Source of the DNA: Cellvibrio sp. PSBB023
GTDB taxonomy: Bacteria > Pseudomonadota > Gammaproteobacteria > Pseudomonadales > Cellvibrionaceae
Length of the DNA stretch: 64,000 nucleotides
Assembly (NCBI RefSeq): GCF_002007605.1
Contig: NZ_CP019799.1
Location: forward strand, 186,001 to 250,000
Direction: 5' to 3'
Part shown: positions 28,226-36,652 of the stretch, one piece after another
How the letters are laid out: each line of letters opens with the position of its first letter
Numbering within the stretch: position 1 is the stretch's first letter
The notes under the pieces: model-generated
The model's database searches: none
The model's input: the letters and a program-made list of their open reading frames with translations, nothing else
Told to the model about the DNA's origin: nothing
Translations under genes and position numbers: made by a program

Positions 28226-28882
28226 ATGAAATATATCCTCGCGCTGTTGTTATCTGTTGGCCTGATTGGCTGTACAACAACCGATCCTTACACTGGCGAA
28301 CAAAAAACCAGCAAGACAGCTAAAGGTGCCGGTATTGGTGCATTGGCTGGTGCTGTGCTCGGTGCTGCCACGGGTGACAATGCAAAAGATCGCCGCGAGC
28401 GCGCCCTGAAAGGTGCTGCAATCGGTGGTGTGATTGGTGGTGGTGTAGGTAACTACATGGATCGCCAGGAAGCCAAGCTGCGTCAGGAGCTGCAAGGCAC
28501 TGGTGTTCAAGTAAGACGCGATGGCAACAACCTGTATCTGGTGATGCCAGGTAATATCACCTTTGCCACCAATAGTGCTGACATTCGTTCAGACTTCTTT
28601 TCTGTGCTGAACTCTGTTGCCAAGGTTCTGGCCGAGTTTAACCAGACCTCAATCCGCGTGACCGGCCATACTGACTCAACCGGTAGCGACAGCATTAACC
28701 AACCGCTCAGCCAGCGCCGTGCAGACAGTGTTGCCATGTATCTACGTACCCAGAAAGTGGCCAGCACACGTATCCAGTCTTACGGCTATGGTTCACGCTA
28801 CCCAGTGGCGAGCAACGATACACCAGCAGGACGTGAGCAAAACCGTCGCGTAGAACTGGAATTGGTGCCTAACGAACAGTAA
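28226..28882 (+). CDS. OmpA-family lipoprotein with glycine zipper (YiaD-like)
   Basis: This 218-aa lipoprotein starts at ATG 28226, supported by GGAG 8-9 bases upstream. The signal peptide ends in the lipobox GLIGC. A glycine-zipper segment follows (GAGIGALAGAVLGAATG and GAAIGGVIGGGVGNYMD, about 35-85), then an OmpA C-terminal peptidoglycan-binding domain (about 100-215: FATNSADI, VTGHTDSTG, LSQRRADSVAMYL, GREQNRRVEL). It is likely to tether the outer membrane to peptidoglycan, as YiaD/YfiB relatives do. A terminator follows. Confidence 0.9.
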   Translation: MKYILALLLSVGLIGCTTTDPYTGEQKTSKTAKGAGIGALAGAVLGAATGDNAKDRRERALKGAAIGGVIGGGVGNYMDRQEAKLRQELQGTGVQVRRDGNNLYLVMPGNITFATNSADIRSDFFSVLNSVAKVLAEFNQTSIRVTGHTDSTGSDSINQPLSQRRADSVAMYLRTQKVASTRIQSYGYGSRYPVASNDTPAGREQNRRVELELVPNEQ

Positions 28883-28899
28883 ATTTGATTGATTGACAG

Positions 28900-28930
28900 A
28901 AGCCGCTCGGGAAACCGCAGCGGCTTTTTT
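28900..28930 (+). terminator. Terminator after OmpA-family gene
   Basis: Stem AAGCCGCT/AGCGGCTT with an 11-nt loop runs into a T-rich tail, 17 bp after the stop. Confidence 0.88.
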
Positions 28931-28958
28931 GTTGCCCAGCGTTTTGCATAGCGCAGTG

Positions 28959-28974
28959 TGCTAATTTTTTAGCA
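28959..28974. promoter_or_regulatory. Upstream TGCTAA/TTAGCA palindrome (BlaI-type operator candidate)
   Basis: TGCTAA and TTAGCA face each other across TTTT. The same half-site recurs in the larger palindrome centred at 29019, so this may be a second binding site for the BlaI-like repressor encoded just downstream. Confidence 0.45.
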
Positions 28975-28982
28975 TCTTTTGC

Positions 28983-29037
28983 TTGACGCATAAGATAGGA
29001 GTGCTATTTTATTAGCATGGTGCTAAAAAAATAGCAC
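28983..29037 (+). promoter_or_regulatory. Promoter and nested palindromic operator of the blaI-like gene
   Basis: TTGACG (28983-28988) and TATTTT (29005-29010), 16 bp apart, form a promoter. Covering the -10 is a nested palindrome centred on 29019: outer arms GTGCTATTTT (29001-29010) and AAAATAGCAC (29028-29037), inner arms TTAGCA (29012-29017) and TGCTAA (29021-29026). The placement fits autorepression by the BlaI-like product. The half-site differs from the classic TACA/TGTA of BlaI/MecI, so this is a prediction. Confidence 0.6.
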
Positions 29038-29071
29038 ATATGAAAATCAACAACCATAACTACATGGGGGG

Positions 29072-29515
29072 ATGGGTAGAGAGATGACATTAGACGATAT
29101 GGATAAAACCGCAGCAGCCCAGCTTAGCCGTCGCGAGCGACAAATTATGGATGCATTATTTGAAGCTGGCGAGCTATCTGCACAGGATGTACGTGCAGCT
29201 ATTCCTGATGCGCCAAGCTACTCCGCCGTCAGAGCGCTGTTAGCGAAATTGGTTGAAAAACGGATTATTGATTTTCGAGAAGATGGCCCCCGGTATATTT
29301 ATTTTCCATGCGTTGCTCAGGAGGAGGCGCGAGTGTCTGCGCTGCAAAAACTATTGAAAACATTTTTTGGTGGTTCAACGACGGCGGCGGTAAATGCACT
29401 GTTAGGGATGAACAAAGACAAACTCAGTGCGGACGAGATTATTCAGTTGCAGCGTGCAATTGATGATGCGGCAGCAAGTGAGACTGCAGAGTCCGGCAAA
29501 TCATCAGCCAAATAA
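29072..29515 (+). CDS. BlaI/MecI/CopY-family transcriptional repressor
   Basis: This 147-aa winged-helix repressor has the family layout: LSRRERQIMDALFEAGELSAQDVRAAI (first helices), SYSAVRALLAKLVEKRIIDFREDGPRYIYFP (recognition helix and wing), then a C-terminal dimerisation region with LLKTFFGGSTTAAVNALL. ATG 29072 or ATG 29084 could be the start; neither has an ideal ribosome site. It is followed by a BlaR1-like M56 peptidase-TonB gene. In Bla/Mec systems the membrane peptidase senses a signal and causes repressor loss. A palindromic operator lies over its own promoter. Confidence 0.88.
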   Translation: MGREMTLDDMDKTAAAQLSRRERQIMDALFEAGELSAQDVRAAIPDAPSYSAVRALLAKLVEKRIIDFREDGPRYIYFPCVAQEEARVSALQKLLKTFFGGSTTAAVNALLGMNKDKLSADEIIQLQRAIDDAAASETAESGKSSAK

Positions 29516-29557
29516 TGTTCCGACAAATCCTCTAGTGTTTAGGTAAGAGGCAAGGTT

Positions 29558-31137
29558 ATGGATACAGGTGTTGCCATTCATTTACTCGTCATGGGAATCA
29601 TAAAGCCATCACTGCTCTTATTGGTAATCCTGTTGCTGTGGATATTCGTGCGCAATAGGTCGGCTGCTTTGCAGCATTTTGTCTTGAGCCTTGGTTTTGT
29701 GGGTATATTGCTGTTGCCACTACTGGCAAGTTTGACGCCTATTATTCCGCTCAGGATAGAATCATTCTGGGGAGTTCGCCGTGGTTTTTTTTCGATTTAC
29801 TCGTGCAAGCGAGTGCCTGGTTGGAGTCGGAGCTCTCTTCATCGCAGTGGCTTATTGTGGCGGCGTGTTATTTGTTGCCTGCTACCAGCATGTTGTTCTA
29901 TTTATTGTTGGGCGTTATAGGTCTTTGGCGGCAATTGGCTTGCGCGCAGAAGGTGACAGATGCGAAATTATTGGCACAAGTGACAGCGCTGGTGGAGTTG
30001 GTGGATGTTAATCGTCCTATTCGATTGTTTATAGCAAAAGATATTGATTCGCCTCGGACATGGGGTGTTTTTAATCCGGTGATCCTGTTGCCGCGGGCAG
30101 CATTATTATGGGATGAAGATAAACAATTAAGTGTGTTGATGCATGAATTAGGGCATATCGCCCGTTGGGATTGGTTAGTCAGTTTGGTGGTAAAAATTAC
30201 CTGTGCTATTTTCTGGTTTTTATTACCTATCTGGTGGTTGGCATATCGGCTTTATCAACAGGCAGAAATTGCATGCGATGACTACATCTATAAGTTGCGC
30301 GATAAGCATCTTGTCTATGCGCAAAACTTATTGGCAATCGCAGCGGCGCAAACACACCATCCGATAGATGATGGTTCACTACAGATGCGCGGCCATTCAG
30401 CAATACATCAACGTATTATGGCGGTGCTTGATAAACAGCGTCCGCACCACCCTGTTGCACTTGAATCGGCACAATATTGGGTGTTGGTTAGTGGGCTAGT
30501 GCTGGTGGTTTTTTCCGGCTTGCAATGGATGCCACTGCAGGCGCAGATGAATGCCAGTGCCGCGCAACAATTAATTATTCAATGGCAGCAACAGCAGGAA
30601 TTATTGCCAACAAGTACTGAATCGCGCAGCGAATTATTCAGCTGGGCGCTAGTGCAATCATTAAAGCCTGCCTCAACCCCGGCGCCTGAACCTATTGAGC
30701 TGATTGAGCAATTACAGGTTGTTGGCGTGAAGCCTGATAAGGCGGAGTTGGCTGCGCTTGAGCGCGTTGCTTTGACAAATAATCAGTCACTGTCAGTTCC
30801 TCGTATTCAAATAGAGGGCTATCTGCCTTTAAAACTGGTAACGCCTGAGTACCCGCAAATTGCCTTGAACCGTGGAATTGAAGGCTGGGTACAGGTTGAG
30901 TTTACGATAGATACAACAGGCTTCATTATTAATCCGCACATTGTTGCACATTCACCGTCAGGTATTTTTGATCGCAGTGTTTTGCAGGCATTAAGAAAAT
31001 CCTATTACAGACCGCAATTGTTTGATGGTCAACCCATCGTTGTGCAAGGCGTAACCGAGCTCTTTCGTTTTACCTTGCAACACGATGTTCCACCACATGC
31101 CCATAGCTTTTCAGATGTCGCTCCCCGACGACGATAA
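29558..31137 (+). CDS. BlaR1-like M56 metallopeptidase-TonB fusion, reading frame interrupted
   Basis: Two overlapping frames together encode one membrane protein of about 525 aa. Frame A (29558-29920) gives the start and two membrane helices; frame B (open through 29761, ATG at 29803, to 31137) gives the rest. The switch is a -1 shift and must fall near 29755-29800; the T8 run at 29785-29792 is the obvious place. Frame B has more helices, the M56 zinc site LMHELGHIARWDW and EIACDDYIY, then a C-terminal TonB domain (LVTPEYPQIALNRGIEGWVQVEFTID). It could be a frameshift mutation, a sequencing error or slippage on T8. It lies between a BlaI-like repressor gene and a tonB-like gene. Confidence 0.75.
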
Positions 31138-31239
31138 GCGTTAATTCTCCCTTCGTATTGTGAATGTTTTGTTATGCCCTCAGTCGGGTAGGTTCTTGCT
31201 TTGCCTAAAAAACGAAAGTCCTAAAACTCAGAGGAAACA

Positions 31240-31890
31240 ATGATGAACAAATTATCTGCAATGCCTGTTAGCGTTAATTACACGTCCGGTGACTCACTGC
31301 TGGTGCGTTTTTTCAGTATTGTTCCTGCCGCACTGGTAGTGACCTTATGCTTGTTGTATGCGATGCATTCGTTGGTACATAAAGATTATCTGTTGCAGCC
31401 CGCCAAGCCAACACCGCCAATCCCTGATGTAGCAATGAAACAACCCGAAATTATCGAGACAATACTTGATGAGTTACCCCAGCGCCCGGTTGAGCATTTG
31501 CCTCCCCCGATCATTGAAATACAGGAACCTGTAATTGCGCAATTAAATCCTGGTATTTTACCGGGCGAGCGCATGACTTTTGTTAAGCCGATAATGGGGG
31601 AAACCTTTAGTATTGCAGGGCAGATGGTGCCCATTATTCGCATCGCACCGCAGTATCCTCAAGCGGCTATTGCCAGGGGCGTGGAGGGATATGTGGATGT
31701 GATGTTTGATGTAACCGCCTTGGGTACGACAGAAAACATCCGTATTCTGGCGGCAGTTCCGTCTTCGATTTTTAATCGCAGTGTGATCAAGGCGGTGAGT
31801 GGATGGAAATACAAACCAAATGTTGTAGAGGGCGTAGCAGTAAAAACGCCGGATGTTAAAGACCGTGTTCGTTTCAACATGGAGCAATAG
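31240..31890 (+). CDS. TonB-family energy transducer
   Basis: This 216-aa protein has one N-terminal membrane helix (VPAALVVTLCLLYAMHSLV, about 24-45), a Pro-rich periplasmic linker (about 55-95) and a C-terminal TonB domain (about 130-215: IIRIAPQYPQAAIARGVEGYVDVMFDVTALG, SSIFNRSVIKAVSGWKYKP). The C-terminal domain is clearly related to that at the end of the adjacent M56 protein, so the two probably arose by duplication. AGAGGAAAC precedes the start. It may energise a TonB-dependent receptor; which one is not shown by context. Confidence 0.88.
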   Translation: MMNKLSAMPVSVNYTSGDSLLVRFFSIVPAALVVTLCLLYAMHSLVHKDYLLQPAKPTPPIPDVAMKQPEIIETILDELPQRPVEHLPPPIIEIQEPVIAQLNPGILPGERMTFVKPIMGETFSIAGQMVPIIRIAPQYPQAAIARGVEGYVDVMFDVTALGTTENIRILAAVPSSIFNRSVIKAVSGWKYKPNVVEGVAVKTPDVKDRVRFNMEQ

Positions 31891-31973
31891 TGCCCTATTA
31901 ACAAATGATTGCGGCAGTCGGGTAAGGGGCCGATAATGCCGCCATTATGGTTTGATGTTGTTTTTGGTTTTTT

Positions 31974-32792
31974 ATGACAAATTTATTAGCGCTTTTGTGT
32001 AACTATCCTGAATTAATGCCACAGGCAGAGGCGCTGGCGGCGCAGTGGTCTCTGCCGTTATTACGCGAGCGCGATGTAACGGCAATTGATGATGTGGCGT
32101 TTGTGTTATTGATATCGCCAGACGCAATGGCGTTGCAGCAGACCGGGCGCAAGGCGCCGGGGCCCATTCTGGCAGAGTTTACGGAAGGTGCGGTTGATCA
32201 TCGCCGCAAATTTGGTGGTGGTAAAGGACAAATGATTGCCAAGGCCGTTGGGATTAAGGCCGGTGTTTATCCTCATGTATTGGATGCAACGGCAGGCTTG
32301 GGGAAGGACAGTTTTGTGCTGGCAACATTGGGTAGTGCGGTGACTATGATTGAACGCTCGCCCATTGTGCATACTTTGTTGAGTGATGGCCTTCAGCGTG
32401 CACGTGAGTATGCACTGCAAGACCCGGAATTATTGGGTGTGTTGCAGCGTATGCAATTGACCGCGCAGGATAGCCGCGAGTATTTGCAATCGCTTACGCC
32501 GGAACAATTTCCAGATGTCATTTACCTTGATCCTATGTTTCCCGAGCGTCACAAAACCGCAGATGTTAAAAAAGAAATGGCGGCTTTTCATTCCGTCGTT
32601 GGTAAAGATGACGATGCCGATTCACTCTTGCCATTGGCGCTGGCTCATGTGAATTACCGTGTTGTGGTAAAACGGCCACGTAAGGCGCCCTTGCTAAATA
32701 ATCAGGTGCCATCTTATCAATTGGAAGGGAAGTCGAGCCGCTACGATATTTACACCCTGAAAAAACTACCGGAGCGACTCAATAGTGAGTAA
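31974..32792 (+). CDS. rsmJ: 16S rRNA m2G1516 methyltransferase RsmJ
   Basis: This 272-aa SAM-dependent methyltransferase belongs to the RsmJ (YhiQ) family acting on 16S rRNA. Key segments are EFTEGAVDHRRKFGGGKGQMIAKAVG, the SAM-binding LDATAGLGKDSFVLATLG, MIERSPIVHTLLSDGLQRA, the DPMFPERHKTADVKKEM catalytic segment, and VVKRPRKAPLL. The length is typical. It converges on the MFS gene with an 11-bp gap and no terminator is visible. Confidence 0.94.
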   Translation: MTNLLALLCNYPELMPQAEALAAQWSLPLLRERDVTAIDDVAFVLLISPDAMALQQTGRKAPGPILAEFTEGAVDHRRKFGGGKGQMIAKAVGIKAGVYPHVLDATAGLGKDSFVLATLGSAVTMIERSPIVHTLLSDGLQRAREYALQDPELLGVLQRMQLTAQDSREYLQSLTPEQFPDVIYLDPMFPERHKTADVKKEMAAFHSVVGKDDDADSLLPLALAHVNYRVVVKRPRKAPLLNNQVPSYQLEGKSSRYDIYTLKKLPERLNSE

Positions 32793-32803
32793 GCCGTTTG
32801 TAT

Positions 32804-34036
32804 TTAATGGCTGCCGTATTGTGTAATTTCCAATTGCGACAATTGTTTTTCTGCTGGATTTTTTATCCAGTTGTACATCATGGCGGCGCACAGGAACCCC
32901 GCAAAACCTGTAGCCAGATAAAAGCCGTATTGCACGTGGCCAAATAAATCGCCAACGGCGCCCATCAGCAATGGGCCGAGTGCAGCGGCCACCGCCGTAA
33001 AAAATAAAATAACACCCGCGACTGAACCATGTTCTGTTTTATTAAAACAGCTGATTCCTTTTGAATTGAGCGTGGGGTAAATCATGGACATAAATAAACC
33101 GGACAACGGCAACAGAAAAACGGCGTAGTTAACACCACCCAGCATACTGCCTAAAAAACATAAAAAAATGCAGCTACTAAATACAGCCATAACGGATGTC
33201 CAACTGAATTTAGTGAGAATCCATGCACCCAGAAAACGGCCGCCAGCACGCAGGACAAAAAATACTGTTAAAGCATAAGTCGCGAACCAGGTGGCGTTGC
33301 CGGAATATTCTTTCAGGAGTGTGGGCATCCATACATAAATGGCGACCTCGGTGGCGACATAGAGTGCAATGGCACCAGAGAAGCCTGCCGCATAGGGGTT
33401 GCGAATCATTTTCAGTGTGCGTTTGATATCAATTTTTTCTTGTGTGGTACAGGGCTTGTGGCGTGGGTAATTTACCCGCGCGGCAATCACAATCAGCAGC
33501 AGGCAAATGAATCCTGCAAATATATACAAATAAATCCACGATACTTTGGCGGCTAACAAGTAGGCCACTATGGCTGGGCCAATAATTGCGCCCACTCCAA
33601 AAAAACCTTCGACTGTATTCATGGTGCGGGTGTGTTCGCGTGTTGAGGTGGATATGTCGCCAATCAAGGCCAGTGCGCCGGTTTTGAAAATACCAATCGC
33701 ACAACCGGATATCAGCAGCAGGCCGACAAAAAATTCAAAGTAATCACCAAGTGCAAATAAAAAACAGGAAACCGCAAATAGCCCAAGGCCAATCAAAATG
33801 GTGTATTTGCGTCCGATGCGATCTGCCAAAAACCCAAAGGCAATGCCGCTGAAGGCGATGGCAATCATGGGCGCATAATGAAAGGCACTGGCCTGGGTGA
33901 GGTTGAGGTCAAACTCTTTAATAATCTCAGGAATGATGACGCCCACTGCATCGGTTGTCATAGCAAACATGGTGAACATTAAAAAGGTGAGCCACCGGAT
34001 AAGAACCAGGTTGTGCTCCTGATGTGCAGACGTCAT
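32804..34036 (-). CDS. MFS transporter, probable sugar permease
   Basis: This 410-aa inner-membrane protein has twelve predicted helices and the MFS loop signature FGFLADRIGRKYTILIG between helices 2 and 3, with a long central loop (about 195-220, RHKPCTTQEKIDIKRTLK). It is divergent from a ROK-family repressor gene that heads a hydrolase and a fructokinase gene, so I infer uptake of a fructose-containing sugar such as sucrose. The 222-bp intergenic region holds a likely operator at 34174-34194. The substrate is not shown by sequence alone. Confidence 0.85.
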   Translation of the reverse strand: MTSAHQEHNLVLIRWLTFLMFTMFAMTTDAVGVIIPEIIKEFDLNLTQASAFHYAPMIAIAFSGIAFGFLADRIGRKYTILIGLGLFAVSCFLFALGDYFEFFVGLLLISGCAIGIFKTGALALIGDISTSTREHTRTMNTVEGFFGVGAIIGPAIVAYLLAAKVSWIYLYIFAGFICLLLIVIAARVNYPRHKPCTTQEKIDIKRTLKMIRNPYAAGFSGAIALYVATEVAIYVWMPTLLKEYSGNATWFATYALTVFFVLRAGGRFLGAWILTKFSWTSVMAVFSSCIFLCFLGSMLGGVNYAVFLLPLSGLFMSMIYPTLNSKGISCFNKTEHGSVAGVILFFTAVAAALGPLLMGAVGDLFGHVQYGFYLATGFAGFLCAAMMYNWIKNPAEKQLSQLEITQYGSH

Positions 34037-34166
34037 GGGATATACCCCTTGCGAATTTAGCCATTTATTGTGAGTTATTGGACTCTGTTATGAACAAGTT
34101 ATGTGCGTATTAATGCTAGTACAGCATTTGAGTCTGGCACCTAAACGCGTATTATTGACAAACTTG

Positions 34167-34195
34167 TTGACTTATTTATTCACAGTGGTTTAATT
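34167..34195 (+). promoter_or_regulatory. Promoter with palindromic operator for the sugar cluster
   Basis: A candidate -35 (TTGACT, 34167-34172) and weak -10 (TTAATT, 34190-34195) with 17-bp spacing enclose an imperfect palindrome at 34174-34194 (core CACAGTG at 34181-34187). It matches 18 of 21 positions of the perfect palindrome at 36560-36580 ahead of the fructokinase gene. A second TTGACA is at 34155. The site lies between the divergent transporter and ROK repressor genes, so one protein could control both. Confidence 0.55.
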
Positions 34196-34258
34196 AAGTC
34201 AACTCGAATACTTCATAAAAGATAATTTTAATATTCCGTTCGGGTAAAAGAGGTCGCT

Positions 34259-35479
34259 ATGAGTAAGGGAAGTAATTCGAGTGGTTTGCGCCGTTATAAC
34301 GAGCGAGTGCTAATCAGCGCATTGCGCAGCCTTGGTTTGGCGTCCAAATTTGAGCTGGCGCGCCTGTCAAACCTTACGCCACAAGCGGTCACCCGCATTA
34401 TTGATGATCTGGAAAGTGCAGGGCTGGTTGAGCAGCGCGGCAAGCTGCAGCGCGGCCTGGGGCAGCCTTCCACCATGTACAGCATTAACGCCCGGGGTGC
34501 CTTTTCGATTGGCGTGAATGTAGGGCGCAATGATATCCAGATACTGTTAATGGACTTTGGTGGCGATGTGATCGGCAAGGTAGCCCATGAATTTAATGTC
34601 CCCAACCCGGATTTCCTGCTGGAGAAAGTAGAGCAGGGTGTGAGTTATTTACAAGGTTCCCTGAGTGAAGAAGAGCGCGCCCGGTTGGTGGGCGTGGGGT
34701 TGGCAATGCCCTGGTTTATGGGGGGGTGGCAGCAAGAACTGAATATGAGCGATGAGCTGGCGGCACGCTGGAACTCGCTGAAGTTTGATCAGGAGCTGGC
34801 CACGCGAATCAGTTTGCCGATCTTTTTGGAAAACGATTGCTCTGCCGCCGCCATTGCCGAATTGCAATTTGGTTTGGGGCGTCAGGTTAAAAACTTTTTA
34901 TATGTATTTATTGGCACCTTTGTGGGCGGCGGAGTGGTATTGCGCGGCAATCTGGAAAGTGGCGTGCACGGCAATTCCGGGGCATTGGCGTCCATGCCGG
35001 TATCACCTTCCACCCTGGATTCGGCCCCGCCATTGACCGGACCGTTTGATGTGCTTGCCAACCGTGCCTCTATTTACGTGTTGCGCCGTCATTTAAACGC
35101 GCGCGGTTTTCCCATCAACAATATTTCAGAGTTACCGGGTGTTTTGCCGCAGGCCCAGCAGGCGGTAGATGAATGGATTGACGATTGTGCACAGGCACTG
35201 ACCTTTGGCATTTTTTCGGCAACCGGGGTGCTGGATTTTGAGGCGATTGTGCTGGATGGCAATTTGCCGCGCGAAATTGTCGCGCAGTTGGTTGAGCGGT
35301 TGCGCGCCATGGTGGCGAACCTCACACCGACGGGTGTGTATTTGCCGGAAATCCTGACCGGTACGCTGGGCGTTGATGCCCGTGCGATTGGCGGCGCCAT
35401 TCTGCCGTTCTATGCGAATTTTTCACCGGATACCACGGTGATGCTGACAAATCAGGCCAGTGCGGATCAGCGATCATAA
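34259..35479 (+). CDS. ROK-family transcriptional repressor
   Basis: This 406-aa protein has an N-terminal winged helix (about 10-75: RVLISALRSLGLASKFELARLSNLTPQAVTRIIDDLESAGLV) and a ROK sugar-kinase-like C-terminal domain (about 80-390: FSIGVNVGRNDIQILLMDFGGDVIG, ENDCSAAAIAELQFG, YVFIGTFVGGGVVLRGNL). The HxC zinc motif usual in NagC/Mlc regulators is not evident, so ligand and metal handling may differ. It is divergent from the sugar permease and upstream of the hydrolase and fructokinase. I infer that it represses this cluster through the shared palindrome until a sugar binds. Confidence 0.88.
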   Translation: MSKGSNSSGLRRYNERVLISALRSLGLASKFELARLSNLTPQAVTRIIDDLESAGLVEQRGKLQRGLGQPSTMYSINARGAFSIGVNVGRNDIQILLMDFGGDVIGKVAHEFNVPNPDFLLEKVEQGVSYLQGSLSEEERARLVGVGLAMPWFMGGWQQELNMSDELAARWNSLKFDQELATRISLPIFLENDCSAAAIAELQFGLGRQVKNFLYVFIGTFVGGGVVLRGNLESGVHGNSGALASMPVSPSTLDSAPPLTGPFDVLANRASIYVLRRHLNARGFPINNISELPGVLPQAQQAVDEWIDDCAQALTFGIFSATGVLDFEAIVLDGNLPREIVAQLVERLRAMVANLTPTGVYLPEILTGTLGVDARAIGGAILPFYANFSPDTTVMLTNQASADQRS

Positions 35480-35536
35480 ATCCCTGGTCTGTGCTGCAAC
35501 CTGACGTTTTATAAAGTGTGTTTGAGGAGTTTAATT

Positions 35537-36505
35537 GTGTTGCAGCTCAGCGATAAGTGGGTATGGGATTTCTGGTTCGCCGTGGATGGCACTGATTACC
35601 ACATGTTTTATTTACAGGCCGACAAGGCGCTGCAAAACCCGGATTTGCGCCACTGGAATGTGTCGGTCGGCCATGCGGTTTCCAAAAACTTGCGCGACTG
35701 GACGCTGCTGCCTGATGCCATCGCACCCACCCAAGGCGATGACAATGCGCCGGATTCCTTCACCACCTGGACTGGCTGTGTGATTAAGGTTGGCACCCAG
35801 TGGTACATGTATTACACCGGCACCAAGCGTGCCGAGAAAGGCCTGGTGCAGCGGGTTTGTCTGGCAACTTCGCCCGATTTGATTCACTGGACCAAAAGCG
35901 ATACCAATCCTGTCGTAGAGCTGGATGAGCGCTGGTATGACGGCTTGAAGCTGGAATATTGGCACGATGCCTCCTGGCGCGACCCCTGGGTGATGAAAGA
36001 CCCGCAAGAAGAGCTCTATCACATGCTGGTGACCTGTCGTGTCAATCGCGGTGAGCCGGATGGTCGCGGCGCTATTGGCTATGCCTCCTCCACCAACTTG
36101 AAAGACTGGACAGTGGGTGATGCCTTTCTTGCACCGGGTTGGTTTGGTGAAATGGAAGTGCCACAAATCGAAAAAATCGGTTCCCGCTATTACCTCTTCT
36201 GTTCGGTATCGACGCGTTTTCACTCCGCCAAACACAAGGCTGAACCCGGCTGCGAACCGCAAACTGGCGTGAAATATTTTGTCGCCGACGCCATGATGGG
36301 CCCCTATAAATGCCTGGGGAACGGGTTTTTAACCGGCCCGAAACAGGATGGTCTCTACTCCGGTCGCTTGATTAAAGGCCCTGACGATGCCTGGTATCTT
36401 ATGGCGTTTATGGGCAACGATACCCAGGGGCAATTTGTCGGCAATATTATCGACCCCGTCAAAGTCGCTATTGCTGAAGACGGCAGCTTGTCGCTACTGG
36501 ACTAA
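35537..36505 (+). CDS. Clan GH-J (GH32/GH68-like) beta-propeller glycoside hydrolase
   Basis: This 322-aa protein has no signal peptide, so it acts in the cytoplasm. GTG 35537 is chosen because GAGGAG lies 7 bases upstream. Features of the five-bladed GH32/GH68/GH43 propeller are visible: WVWDFWFAVDGTDYHMFYLQA (likely nucleophile Asp), FTTWTGCV, the RDP motif in SWRDPWVMKD (transition-state Asp), and GEMEVPQIE (likely acid/base Glu). The motifs resemble but do not match classical GH32 (WMNDPNG, WECP), so this may be a divergent family. The neighbours (fructokinase, permease, ROK repressor) suggest cleavage of an imported beta-fructoside such as sucrose. Confidence 0.75.
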   Translation: MLQLSDKWVWDFWFAVDGTDYHMFYLQADKALQNPDLRHWNVSVGHAVSKNLRDWTLLPDAIAPTQGDDNAPDSFTTWTGCVIKVGTQWYMYYTGTKRAEKGLVQRVCLATSPDLIHWTKSDTNPVVELDERWYDGLKLEYWHDASWRDPWVMKDPQEELYHMLVTCRVNRGEPDGRGAIGYASSTNLKDWTVGDAFLAPGWFGEMEVPQIEKIGSRYYLFCSVSTRFHSAKHKAEPGCEPQTGVKYFVADAMMGPYKCLGNGFLTGPKQDGLYSGRLIKGPDDAWYLMAFMGNDTQGQFVGNIIDPVKVAIAEDGSLSLLD

Positions 36506-36559
36506 TCCTGCGCAACAAACCTCAGGGCTGCAAAAATACTTTCGTTGCCTCTTGATAAT

Positions 36560-36580
36560 ATTAAATCACAGTGATTTAAT
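36560..36580. promoter_or_regulatory. Perfect 21-bp palindrome, operator candidate
   Basis: Arms ATTAAATCAC and GTGATTTAAT flank a single central A, giving a perfect palindrome 55 bp after the hydrolase stop and 73 bp before the fructokinase start. The related site at 34174-34194 supports binding by the cluster's ROK repressor. An internal promoter for the kinase is therefore likely. Confidence 0.6.
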
Positions 36581-36652
36581 TAGTTGTAATGGCGGTGTAG
36601 AACTGCTTCCAAGAATAAGTGATGCGTGGCCGTGCGCCTTGAAGAGAGTGTT

